This document shows positions 34,666 to 43,899 of a stretch of 64,000 nt of DNA, in pieces (the stretch's first letter is position 1; every line of letters starts with the position of its first letter). The stretch lies in contig NZ_AP025286.1 in NCBI RefSeq assembly GCF_036492245.1, forward strand, positions 1,116,001-1,180,000. Reading direction: 5' to 3'. The notes under the pieces are model-generated. The model had not been told where the DNA came from. It saw nothing but the letters and a program-made list of their open reading frames with translations, and made no database searches. Position numbers and translations under genes: made by a program. The DNA is from Treponema bryantii (GTDB lineage: Bacteria > Spirochaetota > Spirochaetia > Treponematales > Treponemataceae).

Positions 34666-35985
34666 ATGAATAAAAAGAACCTGATCCTTATTAGCAAGGC
34701 CTGTCTCCTGCTTTCTGTGCTGGGCTACTGTATTCCAGTTTTTGATGAAGCAAACGGATTTGCTGCATTTATATATTTCCTTGGTGCCGGAGAGGGTGCT
34801 TTGTATACTTCGATTGGAGTTGCACTTATTATAAGCTTTCTGGCAATTGCTGCTTCTATCGTATTTTCTTCTATTTATTTTATTCGTGGGAAAAAAGATA
34901 ATTACACTTCATCAGCTGCAGTGGTCGACTGGGCTTTAATGGGGCTTGTGATTATTTCAACTCTTTTTGCTTTTATTGCAGTAAAAAAGTTTACCGATGA
35001 AGATGTTGATTTATCAGCAGGCTTTTATTTTATGATTTACGGAATTGCAGCTTATGTAATTCTTTATTTGTATTCAACTCTGCTTGGTGAAAATCTATCA
35101 ACAAAAAAAGAAGAAAAGCGTGCATACTGGATGCTTTCTCTTCCTGCAATTGTATTCTACTTTGGAGTAATGACTTTTCCATCAATTTTCTCCGTTGTTC
35201 TGAGTCTTACAAATTATTCAGGTGGATCACTTTTTGAAGCTGGTGCTTTAAAGTTTGTTGGCCTGAAAAATTATATGAAGGTATTCTCAGATCAGTATTT
35301 CTATATCTCTCTGAAAAATAACTTCTGGATTGTTTTAGTTTCTGTTTTTGGTCAGCTTCCTCTTGGTTTCTTCCTTGCTTATGTTTTGACACGTGGGCTT
35401 GTAAAGGGCAGAGACTTCTTCCAGACTATGATATATCTTCCTTGTGTAATTTCTACAGTAGTAATCGGTATTTTGTTCCAGACCTTCTTTTCTTCTCACG
35501 GAGCCTGGACAGAAATCATGAAGTGGTTTAATCCAGCTTATGAATGGACAATGAACTCACAGCCAATGATTCCGGTTCTGTTTGTAATTTTGTGGATGTA
35601 CACGGGAACTTACTTAATCATCTTTATGGCAAACCTTCAGAAGATTGATCCTCAGATTATGGAGGCAGCAACTATAGACGGTGCAACTGAGTGGCAGGTA
35701 CTCTGGCATATCATATTCCCTGAGCTTTCCGGTGTATTTGTTATCAGTGCAATTCTTGCAATTTCCGGTTCGTTGAAATCTTTTGACCTTATCTACGTTA
35801 TGACTGGCGGAGGTCCTGCAAAGCAGACTTATGTTCTTTCTCTTTATATGTTTGATAAGGCATTCCGCGGTGCTTCAGATTATCCTATGGCAAATACAAT
35901 TTCTACAATCATGGTTGTAATCAGTCTTATCCTGATTGGAATTGTAAAAACACTGGAAAAGAAATTTGGCGCAAAGGAAGAATAG
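34666..35985 (+). CDS. Sugar ABC transporter permease, MalF type with extra N-terminal membrane region
   Basis: The 439-residue permease has an extra N-terminal part (about 1-145) with four predicted membrane segments, then the six-segment permease domain. The EAA loop is MEAATIDGATEWQVLWHIIFPEL at about residues 332-354. The length is typical of permeases carrying a DUF-like extension in spirochaetes and clostridia. AGGGCG lies upstream of the ATG. It is followed after 12 bases by the MalG-type partner. Confidence 0.88.
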   Translation: MNKKNLILISKACLLLSVLGYCIPVFDEANGFAAFIYFLGAGEGALYTSIGVALIISFLAIAASIVFSSIYFIRGKKDNYTSSAAVVDWALMGLVIISTLFAFIAVKKFTDEDVDLSAGFYFMIYGIAAYVILYLYSTLLGENLSTKKEEKRAYWMLSLPAIVFYFGVMTFPSIFSVVLSLTNYSGGSLFEAGALKFVGLKNYMKVFSDQYFYISLKNNFWIVLVSVFGQLPLGFFLAYVLTRGLVKGRDFFQTMIYLPCVISTVVIGILFQTFFSSHGAWTEIMKWFNPAYEWTMNSQPMIPVLFVILWMYTGTYLIIFMANLQKIDPQIMEAATIDGATEWQVLWHIIFPELSGVFVISAILAISGSLKSFDLIYVMTGGGPAKQTYVLSLYMFDKAFRGASDYPMANTISTIMVVISLILIGIVKTLEKKFGAKEE

Positions 35986-35997
35986 GAGGACTGGAAA

Positions 35998-36849
35998 ATG
36001 AATGTATTTGAAAAGAAAGGTCCAAAGCATATTATTGCTCAGACTATTATTTATATTATTTTGATTTTCTTTACCTTTATGGCATTGTATCCGATTTTCT
36101 GGCTTCTGTTTTCATCTTTCAAAACAACTCAGGAATATCAGATGACAAGTAAGCTTGCACTTCCGCAGGTATGGTGGTGGAGAAACTATGTTGATGCCTG
36201 GATACGAGGAAAGTTTGGAAGTCTGTTTTTGAACAGCCTTTTTTATACCGGTATTTCTACAATTGCAATTCTGTATTTTTCTATTGCTGCGGGATTTGCA
36301 TTTGCAAAACTTCCGAATAAATCTACAGGTGTTATCTACAAGTCGTTTGTTATTGGAGTTCTGATTACATTGCAGTGTATTATGATTCCTCTGTTCTTTA
36401 TGGCAAACTGGACAGGACTATATGATACAAGACTTGGAGTTCTTATTTGTTATATCGGTATAGGTATGCCAATGGGAATCTACCTTACTACAGAGTTTAT
36501 CCGCAGTATTCCTACTTCTCTTGTTGAATCTGCCAGAATTGACGGGGCTCCATACCTTCAGATTTTCTTTGATATCATATTCCCAATGTCAAAGCCGGTT
36601 GGAATCACTCTGGCAATTCTTACGATTACCGGAACCTGGAATGAATTCATGCTGATAAATATTCTTGCCAGCAGCGAAAAGATTAAGTCTCTGCCGGTCG
36701 GTGTACAGAAGTTCTCTGGAGCATTAGCTTCGGATTACGGTAAACAGTTTGCAGCTCTTATGATCAGCATTATTCCGATTATTATCTTCTATGGTATTTT
36801 CAGAAAGCAGATTACTAAAGGTGTTGCGGCTGGTGCTGTTAAAGGTTAA
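35998..36849 (+). CDS. Sugar ABC transporter permease, MalG type
   Basis: The 283-residue permease has six membrane segments and the EAA loop VESARIDGAPYLQIFFDIIFPMS. The C-terminus TKGVAAGAVKG is family-typical. AGGAGG precedes the ATG. The ROK regulator gene follows by 8 bases. Confidence 0.9.
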   Translation: MNVFEKKGPKHIIAQTIIYIILIFFTFMALYPIFWLLFSSFKTTQEYQMTSKLALPQVWWWRNYVDAWIRGKFGSLFLNSLFYTGISTIAILYFSIAAGFAFAKLPNKSTGVIYKSFVIGVLITLQCIMIPLFFMANWTGLYDTRLGVLICYIGIGMPMGIYLTTEFIRSIPTSLVESARIDGAPYLQIFFDIIFPMSKPVGITLAILTITGTWNEFMLINILASSEKIKSLPVGVQKFSGALASDYGKQFAALMISIIPIIIFYGIFRKQITKGVAAGAVKG

Positions 36850-36857
36850 AATAAAGT

Positions 36858-38084
36858 ATGCACGTAAATAATGACTATCAGCGCAATGCGAATCTTTCAC
36901 GCGTGTTTGAGACCGTGTGGAAGAATCCAAACTTTAGCAGAATTGATATTGCAAGAAAACTTGAACTTTATCGTTCTACAGTTTCGAATATTATTGGAAC
37001 GCTGGTTGAGTCTAATCTGATTTGCGAAGGAGAGAGAGGAATTCCAACAGAGAAGGGAGGCCGTAAGCCGGTTTTCCTTTCTGTGAATCCTGATTTTGGC
37101 TGCGTGATAGGAATTGAGATTCAGCTTGATTGTTATCATGTGGCTGTAGTTTCTTTTGATGGAAGAACTGTTCATGAGGATGACGGAAAAACTCCGGTAA
37201 ATCCTGATTTATTAGACAAGCCTGAAGAACTTTTTGTTTATATGGTTGATACAATAATCAAAAGTATTCAGGAAGATGTTAATATAAATCCCCTTCGGCC
37301 GCTTGCAATCAGCATTGGTCTTCCTGGTATTATTGATATTGATAATGGCGTTATAAAGTATTCTGCACCATTCCGTCTTAAAGAATTTGATTATGCGACT
37401 GTACTTGGAAAGCGCTATGGTATTCCTCTCTTTATGGAAAACGATGCCCGCTGCTGTTCATGGCTTCAGCTTGCTTTGAATAAATCTTCTGATAAAAAAG
37501 ATTTTCTGTGTGTACTTGCAAGAAACTATGCAGGTAACCCTTTGCTGTCTTATCCTGAAAGTTATGGGAAAGGTATCGGTGTAGGTCTTTCGATTACTAT
37601 GAATGGTCGTGTAATCAATGGAAGAAACTACGGTGTTGGTGAATATATTTCGCGTTCCTGGACAACCTATCAGAAAGGGCAGACCGGACTTCCTGAGGCT
37701 GTTCTAAAAACAGTTGATTCAGTAGAAGATTCTTATGCTGAATGGATAAAGGATTTGTTTGGTACCCTTACTATGATGGTGCCACTGCTTGAGCCGGAAA
37801 CTGTATTTGTTCACGGGCAGCCAAAATTCCGCAGGGATTTCATGCTTGAGGTAATCAAAAAGAATGTACCTCAGTTTACTTCTATAATGGATTATTGTGG
37901 TTCTGAACTTGTGATCATGGATGATGATGCCTTTGGGATTTCTAAAGGTGCGGCTCTTATGTGCATTCAAAAATTATATGAAGTCCAGATTCTTGAAGCT
38001 AAGCCGTCTTATTCAATTTTGAAATGGGATGAACTTTTTGATCTGCATAAAAGAAGCAGATCAAAAAGTTTATTAGAGTTTTAG
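36858..38084 (+). CDS. ROK-family transcriptional regulator (NagC/XylR-like)
   Basis: The 408-residue protein has an N-terminal winged helix (about 10-70: SRIDIARKLELYRSTVSNIIGTLVESNLI) and a ROK sugar-binding domain. The usual ROK zinc box with several cysteines is missing; the segment reads GEYISRSWTTYQKG, and the ATP-binding DxGxT motif is also lost. It therefore acts as a sensor rather than a kinase and is a divergent member. Last in the GlcNAc transporter operon, it is the obvious candidate regulator of this divergent locus. Its 3' end contains a 15-base inverted repeat and overlaps the convergent symporter gene by 4 bases. Confidence 0.88.
   Translation: MHVNNDYQRNANLSRVFETVWKNPNFSRIDIARKLELYRSTVSNIIGTLVESNLICEGERGIPTEKGGRKPVFLSVNPDFGCVIGIEIQLDCYHVAVVSFDGRTVHEDDGKTPVNPDLLDKPEELFVYMVDTIIKSIQEDVNINPLRPLAISIGLPGIIDIDNGVIKYSAPFRLKEFDYATVLGKRYGIPLFMENDARCCSWLQLALNKSSDKKDFLCVLARNYAGNPLLSYPESYGKGIGVGLSITMNGRVINGRNYGVGEYISRSWTTYQKGQTGLPEAVLKTVDSVEDSYAEWIKDLFGTLTMMVPLLEPETVFVHGQPKFRRDFMLEVIKKNVPQFTSIMDYCGSELVIMDDDAFGISKGAALMCIQKLYEVQILEAKPSYSILKWDELFDLHKRSRSKSLLEF
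38032..38070. terminator. Terminator hairpin inside the 3' end of the ROK gene
   Basis: AACTTTTTGATCTGC (38032-38046) pairs perfectly with GCAGATCAAAAAGTT (38056-38070) across a 9-base loop. It is within ROK coding sequence and just past the stop of the convergent symporter gene, so it probably ends transcripts from both sides. Confidence 0.7.
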
Positions 38085-39643
38085 TCTTCTAATTTCTTAT
38101 ATTCATAAAAAGTCTTGAGAACATCTTCGTCTGGTTTTGTTGCCAGAGAAACGATGATTGTAACTACAAGACAGATAATGAATGCAGGGAGAATCTCATA
38201 TACATCAAAGATACCGCCATGGAGATTGTGCCATGCTACTACAGTAGCACCGCCTGCAAGAAGGCCGGCAACTGCTCCTGGCGCTGTTGTTTTTTTCCAG
38301 TAAAGAGCGAGTATGATAAGAGGACCAAAAGTTCCGCCGAAACCTGCCCAAGCATAAGAAACGAGTCCGAAGATTGAGCTGTTTGGATTGAGGGCGAGAA
38401 GAAGTCCTACAATAGCGATGATGAATACACAGATACGGCTGATAAGAAGAACCTGCTTATCGCTTGCATCCTTTTTGATAAGTCCCTTGAAAATATCCTG
38501 TCCGATAGCAGAAGAAGCTGAAAGAAGCTGTGAGTCTGCTGTAGACATAGCTGCGGCAAGAATACCACAGAGGAAGATACCTGCAATGAAAGCTGGGAAC
38601 ATGCGGATCATTGTTTCGCTGAATACTGCTTCCTGAGTTCCTGTTCCGAGAGCCTTAAGACCTGCTGTTGTAACTTCTGCTGGATCTGCACCAAGAATAA
38701 CACCCTTGTTCAAAAGCCATGCTGTACCGAGAGTTCCGATAAGAACTGCACCGATGTAAGAAATAATCATCCATGTGATACCTACGCGGCGTGCAGTCTT
38801 AAGTTCTTTGTTAGAACGGCAGCCCATAAAGCGGATGATGATGTGTGGCATTCCAAAGTATCCGAGACACCATGCAAATGCAGAAATTGCAGACATTGGT
38901 GTAAAAGTCTTGTTTCCTGTGAAAGCCTTGAGCATAGCAGAACCAAACTCACCGTTAAGAGCGCGGTTTGTAAAGTTTGAAACCTGATCAACTGCGTTTC
39001 CAAAGCCTCCGAGAGTTGCTACGATTACGATACCAGAAATGATGAAAGCGATGAAAATCAAACTTCCCTGGATAAAGTCTGTTGTACAAACTGCTTTATA
39101 ACCACCAAGGATTGTGTAAGAAAGAATGATTGCAAATCCAATAATGAGGCCTGTATTCCAGCTGAGTCCGAAAACAGAGCGGAAAAGTTTTGCACAGGCT
39201 ACAAAGCCAGATGCTGTATAAATAGTAAAGAAAACTACAATAAAGAATACTGATACAATAGAAAGAATATGAGTTTTGTCTTTAAAACGGTTTGTAAGGA
39301 ATTCTGGGATTGTGATTGAGTCACCAAAAGCTACCGAGCATTTGCGCAATGGTTTTGCAATAAAGAGCCATGCAAGGTAAGTTCCTACGATAAGTCCGAA
39401 GGCTGTCCAGAAAGTTTCTTTGAAACCGCCGAGGTAGCAGAGGCCTGGAAGTCCCATTAAAAGCCATGCAGAAGAGTCTGATGCTTCTGCCGAAAGGGCG
39501 GTTACCCAAGGTCCGACTTTTCTTCCGCCAAGGAAGAAGTCTGCAGCTGAGTTATTACTCTTTGCATTACGAAGGCCTACAAAAACCATGAGACCAAGGT
39601 AAAGAACAAAGGCAATAATCATTGCAATTGTCTGAGATGTCAT
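38081..39643 (-). CDS. putP: Sodium/solute symporter, PutP (sodium/proline) type
   Basis: The 520-residue SSS-family transporter has about 13 membrane segments. PutP-like landmarks are FFLGGRKVGPWVTALSAEASDSSAWLLMGLPG, SDTILGGYKAV-type sequence in TM5, ILAAAMSTADSQLLSASSAIGQDI and a hydrophilic C-terminal tail. Proline uptake driven by Na+ is the best reading, although pantothenate or other SSS substrates cannot be excluded. AGAGG lies upstream of the ATG. It is monocistronic. Confidence 0.9.
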   Translation of the reverse strand: MTSQTIAMIIAFVLYLGLMVFVGLRNAKSNNSAADFFLGGRKVGPWVTALSAEASDSSAWLLMGLPGLCYLGGFKETFWTAFGLIVGTYLAWLFIAKPLRKCSVAFGDSITIPEFLTNRFKDKTHILSIVSVFFIVVFFTIYTASGFVACAKLFRSVFGLSWNTGLIIGFAIILSYTILGGYKAVCTTDFIQGSLIFIAFIISGIVIVATLGGFGNAVDQVSNFTNRALNGEFGSAMLKAFTGNKTFTPMSAISAFAWCLGYFGMPHIIIRFMGCRSNKELKTARRVGITWMIISYIGAVLIGTLGTAWLLNKGVILGADPAEVTTAGLKALGTGTQEAVFSETMIRMFPAFIAGIFLCGILAAAMSTADSQLLSASSAIGQDIFKGLIKKDASDKQVLLISRICVFIIAIVGLLLALNPNSSIFGLVSYAWAGFGGTFGPLIILALYWKKTTAPGAVAGLLAGGATVVAWHNLHGGIFDVYEILPAFIICLVVTIIVSLATKPDEDVLKTFYEYKKLED

Positions 39644-39733
39644 TTGTTATACCTCTTTTAAATATAATGTAGATATTTAAGTATAATTAAAAATTTTGTT
39701 ATTCTCAATAGATACAATCCCCGAAGATTTCAG

Positions 39734-39762
39734 TTGTCTTTTGGGATAATCATTAGTATATT
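39734..39762 (+). promoter_or_regulatory. Promoter of mrp
   Basis: TTGTCT (39734-39739) and TATATT (39757-39762) are 17 bases apart, 19 bases before the mrp start, with AGGAG between. Confidence 0.6.
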
Positions 39763-39781
39763 TAAAATATAGGAGTTTTAA

Positions 39782-40612
39782 ATGGCAGAATGTACACACG
39801 ACTGCGGTTCTTGCAGTCAGGATTGTTCAAAGAGAGATTTGCAGGTAACTCTGCGAGCTGGTAGCAGTGTAAAAAAAGTTATTGGTATTGTCAGTGGAAA
39901 GGGCGGTGTAGGAAAGTCTCTTGTAACAAGTCTTCTTGCAGCCCGTGTAAATAAGGACGGCTTCCGTTCTGCTATTCTTGATGCAGATATTACTGGACCT
40001 TCTATTCCAGAAAGTTTTGGTGTAGGCGAAGAGCGTGCTACAGCCCTTGAGGGTGAAGATGCATTGAATCCTGTTGTAACAGATTCTGGAATTCAGCTTA
40101 TGTCTATGAATTTCCTTCTTCAGAATGAAACAGATCCTGTTATCTGGCGTGGTCCTGTAATTGCAGGTGCTGTAAAACAGTTCTGGACAGATGTTGTATG
40201 GAAGGATGTAGATTTTATGTTCGTGGATATGCCACCGGGAACAGGTGATGTACCGCTTACAGTTTTCCAGTCACTTCCAATTGATGGAATTATTGTTGTA
40301 AGTTCACCTCAGCAGCTGGTTCGTGTAATCGTAGAAAAGGCTGTAAACATGGCTAATATGATGAACATTCCTATTCTTGGAATCGTTGAAAACATGAGCT
40401 ATGTAAAGTGTCCCGATTGCGGTAAAGAAATTACAGTATTCGGTAAGAGTAATATTGATCAGATTGCAAAGAGCTTTAATATTCCTGTTCTTGCCCGCAT
40501 TCCTATGCAGGAAGAAACAAGCCGTGCAGTAGATGCTGGTGATATTGAGAGTCTGGATATTCCTGAACTCAAGGAAGCTGCAGAGACTGTTGAAAAACTG
40601 TTGAAAAAATAA
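39782..40612 (+). CDS. mrp: Mrp/NBP35-family iron-sulfur carrier ATPase
   Basis: The 276-residue P-loop ATPase is thought to carry and deliver [4Fe-4S] clusters. It has a short N-terminal cysteine cluster (Cys4, Cys8, Cys11, Cys15), as in NBP35 rather than in plain ApbC. The deviant Walker A is GKGGVGKS (39-46), followed by DADITGPSIPESFG and MPPGTGDVPLTV, and the C-terminal CPDCGKE pair bridges the dimer. The TrpR-like gene begins 23 bases after the stop, with its own promoter in the mrp 3' end. Confidence 0.93.
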   Translation: MAECTHDCGSCSQDCSKRDLQVTLRAGSSVKKVIGIVSGKGGVGKSLVTSLLAARVNKDGFRSAILDADITGPSIPESFGVGEERATALEGEDALNPVVTDSGIQLMSMNFLLQNETDPVIWRGPVIAGAVKQFWTDVVWKDVDFMFVDMPPGTGDVPLTVFQSLPIDGIIVVSSPQQLVRVIVEKAVNMANMMNIPILGIVENMSYVKCPDCGKEITVFGKSNIDQIAKSFNIPVLARIPMQEETSRAVDAGDIESLDIPELKEAAETVEKLLKK

Positions 40613-40628
40613 TTATTTCTGATATACT
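40601..40628 (+). promoter_or_regulatory. Promoter of the TrpR-like gene, overlapping the mrp 3' end
   Basis: TTGAAA (40601-40606) and TATACT (40623-40628) are 16 bases apart. The -10 ends 7 bases before the ATG at 40636, and no Shine-Dalgarno is present, so the transcript may be leaderless. Confidence 0.55.
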
Positions 40629-40635
40629 TGTTTCT

Positions 40636-40953
40636 ATGAATGATAACAAAGAAACAAAGGGTATATCAGAGGAAGAAATTTCCGCTACTATAAAAGAGCT
40701 TTGTCACCTTATTTTAAAGTCTGGTGACGAAGCTTTTATTTATGATTTTTTCAACTGCCTTTTTACAAAGCCTGAACTTAAAGATATTGCAAACAGATGG
40801 CTGCTCGTAAAGGAAATTGATGCTGGTACAACACAACGTGAGATTGCAAATAAGTTTGCAATGTCTCTTTGTAAGATTACCCGCGGTTCACGTGAGCTTA
40901 ATAAGGAAGACAGCGCCTTTAGAAAAATGCTGGAATTATTAAAAAATCAGTAA
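40636..40953 (+). CDS. YerC/YecD (TrpR-like) family regulator
   Basis: The 105-residue protein belongs to the TrpR superfamily: helix-turn-helix segment at about 45-85 (LKDIANRWLLVKEIDAGTTQREIANKFAMSLCKITRGSRELNK). Members of the YerC group look like Trp repressor but lack a shown tryptophan response. It lies between mrp and an ankyrin lipoprotein gene. A TATACT box 7 bases before the ATG and no ribosome-binding site suggest a leaderless mRNA. Targets are unknown. Confidence 0.87.
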   Translation: MNDNKETKGISEEEISATIKELCHLILKSGDEAFIYDFFNCLFTKPELKDIANRWLLVKEIDAGTTQREIANKFAMSLCKITRGSRELNKEDSAFRKMLELLKNQ

Positions 40954-41010
40954 ATTGAAGTCCATTTTTCCCCGATAAAGACAATAGAAATGTATATTCA
41001 GAGGGGAACT

Positions 41011-43788
41011 ATGGATAGAAAAAAATCACTATTCGAAAATCTTGCTTTTGCCGGATTAACTGGACTTCTTTTATTTTCCGGCTGTGCTTCTAAACCTGTA
41101 TCTACAAAACAGACACCTCAACAACTCATTATGCAGAACCGCAAGGCAGAGGCAATGCAGGAATTTGTAATGCCTGCAGATATCAATGCCGCTGATGAGA
41201 ATGGAAATACGGTACTTCATATTGCAGCAATGGTTAATGATGCTGATCTTGTGTCTTTCTTTATCATTAAGGGAGCCGATCCTGAACTTAAGAATTTTGA
41301 AGGTGATACACCTCTGCATGTTGCAATTAAAAACTATTCATATGAAGCTGCAAAAACACTGGCTTCAATAAGTAATACACTTTTTTCTCGTGACAGTGAA
41401 GGAGTAACTGCTCTTGACCGCGGTCTTATGGAAAGTGAAGATTATTATGACATTTTCATTACTCCAAAAGCAGCTGAGCTTCGTGATGTTGATGGGCAGA
41501 CAATAGTTCATTATTTTGTCAGAACAAAAAATATTAAAGGTATTTGTAAATGTATTTCTGAAGAAATTCCAATTTCTGTATTAGATGATAATGGAAAAAC
41601 TCCTCTTGATGTTGCTTTTGAAAATCTTGATGATGAAGATTCTGTTGAAATTGCTGCAGAACTCATTATGGGCGGTGCAGATGAAGTAGTAACTGAATTT
41701 TCATATTTCCAGGATGCAATGCTTGCACGTAATGTTAATTCACGTTTTGATGATGGTCAGACTCCACTTCATCTTGCCGCAATTTACGGACACAATGCAA
41801 TTGCAAAATATCTGCTTGAAAATAATGCTGATACAACCGTTCAGGACAGTTCTGGTGCAACCCCTCTGCATGAAGCTGTTCGTTACGGAAATGTGGAAAT
41901 CATAAAATCTCTGCTTAATTCCGGTGCAAATGTTAATGCCCGTGATAATCTTGGAAAAACACCAGTAATGCTTATTCTTCCAAAAGATAAAACTGCAGAA
42001 ATTTATAAGCTTCTTATAACTTATCGTGCAGACCTTTCTCAGAAGGATATGTTTGGTGATACAGTGCTTCATACAGCTTCAATGCTGAATGTTGGTGCTT
42101 CTACTTTCTCTGTTCTCATAAATGGTGGAGCAGATGTAAATGCCCGAAATAAGGAAGGTGTAACACCGCTTGCAATTGCTGTTCAGAAAAATGATCTTGA
42201 AACAGTAAAACTTCTTACATCTGCCGGTGCAGATATTCATACACAGGATACAAACGGCGATTCTCCACTTTCAATTGCACTTGCCGGTTCTTCAGAAATG
42301 CTTGAAGCAGTTGTAAATGAAGCAAATGCTGGCTTTACAGATTCAAATGGTAATACTCCGCTTCATCTGGCTCTTTTGTGTGATGCTCCATTAGCAAAAA
42401 TCCAGTACATCATAAGCCTTATGAAAGATGTAAATACAAGAAATAAGGATGGTAACTCAGCTTTATTCCTTGCTATTCTTAAAAACCGTCAGAAGGTAGG
42501 GGAGCTTCTTCTTGCAAAGAATGCAGATATCTTCTCTACAAACACAAATAATAATTCACCATTGCGTCTTGCTTTGAAATACGGTGGTACAGTTCAGGAC
42601 TGGCTCATCACTTCTAAAACAATCAAGTCAAAAGACGGAACTGGAAACACAGTTCTTCATTATGCCGCTGAGTGGCAATATAAGGATGCAATTAACAGTC
42701 TTGTAATGAAGGGTGCTGATATTGGTGCTAAAAATGCAAATGGAGAAACAGCTCTTTTTAGTGCAGTAAAAACAAATAATCCTAGTGTAATTCAGACAGT
42801 TGTAGATTGTGGAGCTGATATTCAGGCCCGCGATAATCTTGGAAGTACAGCAATGCATACTGCTGTTCGCTGGGATGCTCCTGCTTCTATTGATAAACTT
42901 CTTTCTCTTGGAATCAATGTAAACGCACAGAATACATCAGGAAAATCACCATTGGCCGAGGCTGTCGTTGCAGGAAAATTTGATATTGCTAAGAAACTTC
43001 TTGCATCGGGCGCAGATCCTAATGTTTGTGATTCGAATGGTGTAACAGTTCTGATGGATGCAATTCGTGGCTGCAGCAAAGACAGTGTTCAGCTGCTTTT
43101 GAAGTATGGTGCAAATCCAAATGTTCAGGAAGTAAACGGCCGCAATGCTTATCACGAAGCTGCTTATATGGCTGATGTTGATATCATTAAACTCATCAGA
43201 AATGCAGGTGGAAATCCTTTGTCGCGCGACAAACAGGGAAATACTCCGTTCTCAATTGTTGTTAAGAAAGATATAAACGTAATCCGTGAAGTACTTGGAA
43301 ATAATTATACAATTACTGACAGTGATGGAAATACACCTGTTCATATTGTTGTAAAAGCAAAGGCTTCTGATGAGCTCCTTCAGACATTGATTGATGAGGG
43401 CTATCCTGTAGATACAAGAAATGCAGACGGATATACAGCCCTTAATTATGCAATTGAAGCTGATTCGGTAAAAACTGCACTTGTTCTGCTTGAAAACGGA
43501 GCAAATCCATTCCAGCAGATTGATAAGAAGGGTAAAAACGGAATCTCAATTGCTCTTGAAAAAGGCAATAAGAAAATGATTTCGAATATTGTAAAATACG
43601 CAGGAAAGATGACAGACGTTCAGGGTAATACAATCCTTCACTATGCAGCTAAAACCAGTGATACAGCCATGGTAAAGACTTTGATTTCTTATGGAATTGA
43701 TAAGACAGTGAAAAATGTATCAGGTGATACTGCGTATACAATTGCAGTACGCTGGCGCCGTCCAGAAATTGCGGCGCTCTTAAAGTAA
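41011..43788 (+). CDS. Ankyrin-repeat lipoprotein with 26 repeats
   Basis: The 925-residue protein starts at ATG 41011 with GAGGGG 4 bases upstream. A lipoprotein signal (lipobox LLFSGC, about residue 25) is followed by a short linker and about 26 ankyrin units of roughly 33 residues that fill the rest of the protein. Many units keep G-TPLH-A---G----LL--GAD-N; several are degenerate. Such a solenoid would be held at the outer or inner membrane by lipid and bind protein partners. No enzymatic domain is visible. Length is very large for a bacterial ankyrin protein. Confidence 0.9.
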   Translation: MDRKKSLFENLAFAGLTGLLLFSGCASKPVSTKQTPQQLIMQNRKAEAMQEFVMPADINAADENGNTVLHIAAMVNDADLVSFFIIKGADPELKNFEGDTPLHVAIKNYSYEAAKTLASISNTLFSRDSEGVTALDRGLMESEDYYDIFITPKAAELRDVDGQTIVHYFVRTKNIKGICKCISEEIPISVLDDNGKTPLDVAFENLDDEDSVEIAAELIMGGADEVVTEFSYFQDAMLARNVNSRFDDGQTPLHLAAIYGHNAIAKYLLENNADTTVQDSSGATPLHEAVRYGNVEIIKSLLNSGANVNARDNLGKTPVMLILPKDKTAEIYKLLITYRADLSQKDMFGDTVLHTASMLNVGASTFSVLINGGADVNARNKEGVTPLAIAVQKNDLETVKLLTSAGADIHTQDTNGDSPLSIALAGSSEMLEAVVNEANAGFTDSNGNTPLHLALLCDAPLAKIQYIISLMKDVNTRNKDGNSALFLAILKNRQKVGELLLAKNADIFSTNTNNNSPLRLALKYGGTVQDWLITSKTIKSKDGTGNTVLHYAAEWQYKDAINSLVMKGADIGAKNANGETALFSAVKTNNPSVIQTVVDCGADIQARDNLGSTAMHTAVRWDAPASIDKLLSLGINVNAQNTSGKSPLAEAVVAGKFDIAKKLLASGADPNVCDSNGVTVLMDAIRGCSKDSVQLLLKYGANPNVQEVNGRNAYHEAAYMADVDIIKLIRNAGGNPLSRDKQGNTPFSIVVKKDINVIREVLGNNYTITDSDGNTPVHIVVKAKASDELLQTLIDEGYPVDTRNADGYTALNYAIEADSVKTALVLLENGANPFQQIDKKGKNGISIALEKGNKKMISNIVKYAGKMTDVQGNTILHYAAKTSDTAMVKTLISYGIDKTVKNVSGDTAYTIAVRWRRPEIAALLK

Positions 43789-43820
43789 AAAAAAGCCGGC
43801 TCATATTATTGAGTCGGCTT
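43787..43820 (-). terminator. Terminator of the uracil/xanthine permease gene
   Basis: On the minus strand AAGCCGACTCA and TGAGCCGGCTT pair with one wobble or mismatch and run into T residues. A second inverted repeat (43852-43864 with 43881-43893, 12 of 13 matches) lies between it and the stop. The plus-strand ankyrin gene may also end here. Confidence 0.7.
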
Positions 43821-43899
43821 GTATAGTCTCGTCTCTGAGACATTATAGTGTAGAACCTGAACCAATCAGCTGTCGCAGTTTGGTTTAGGTTCTGCTATA

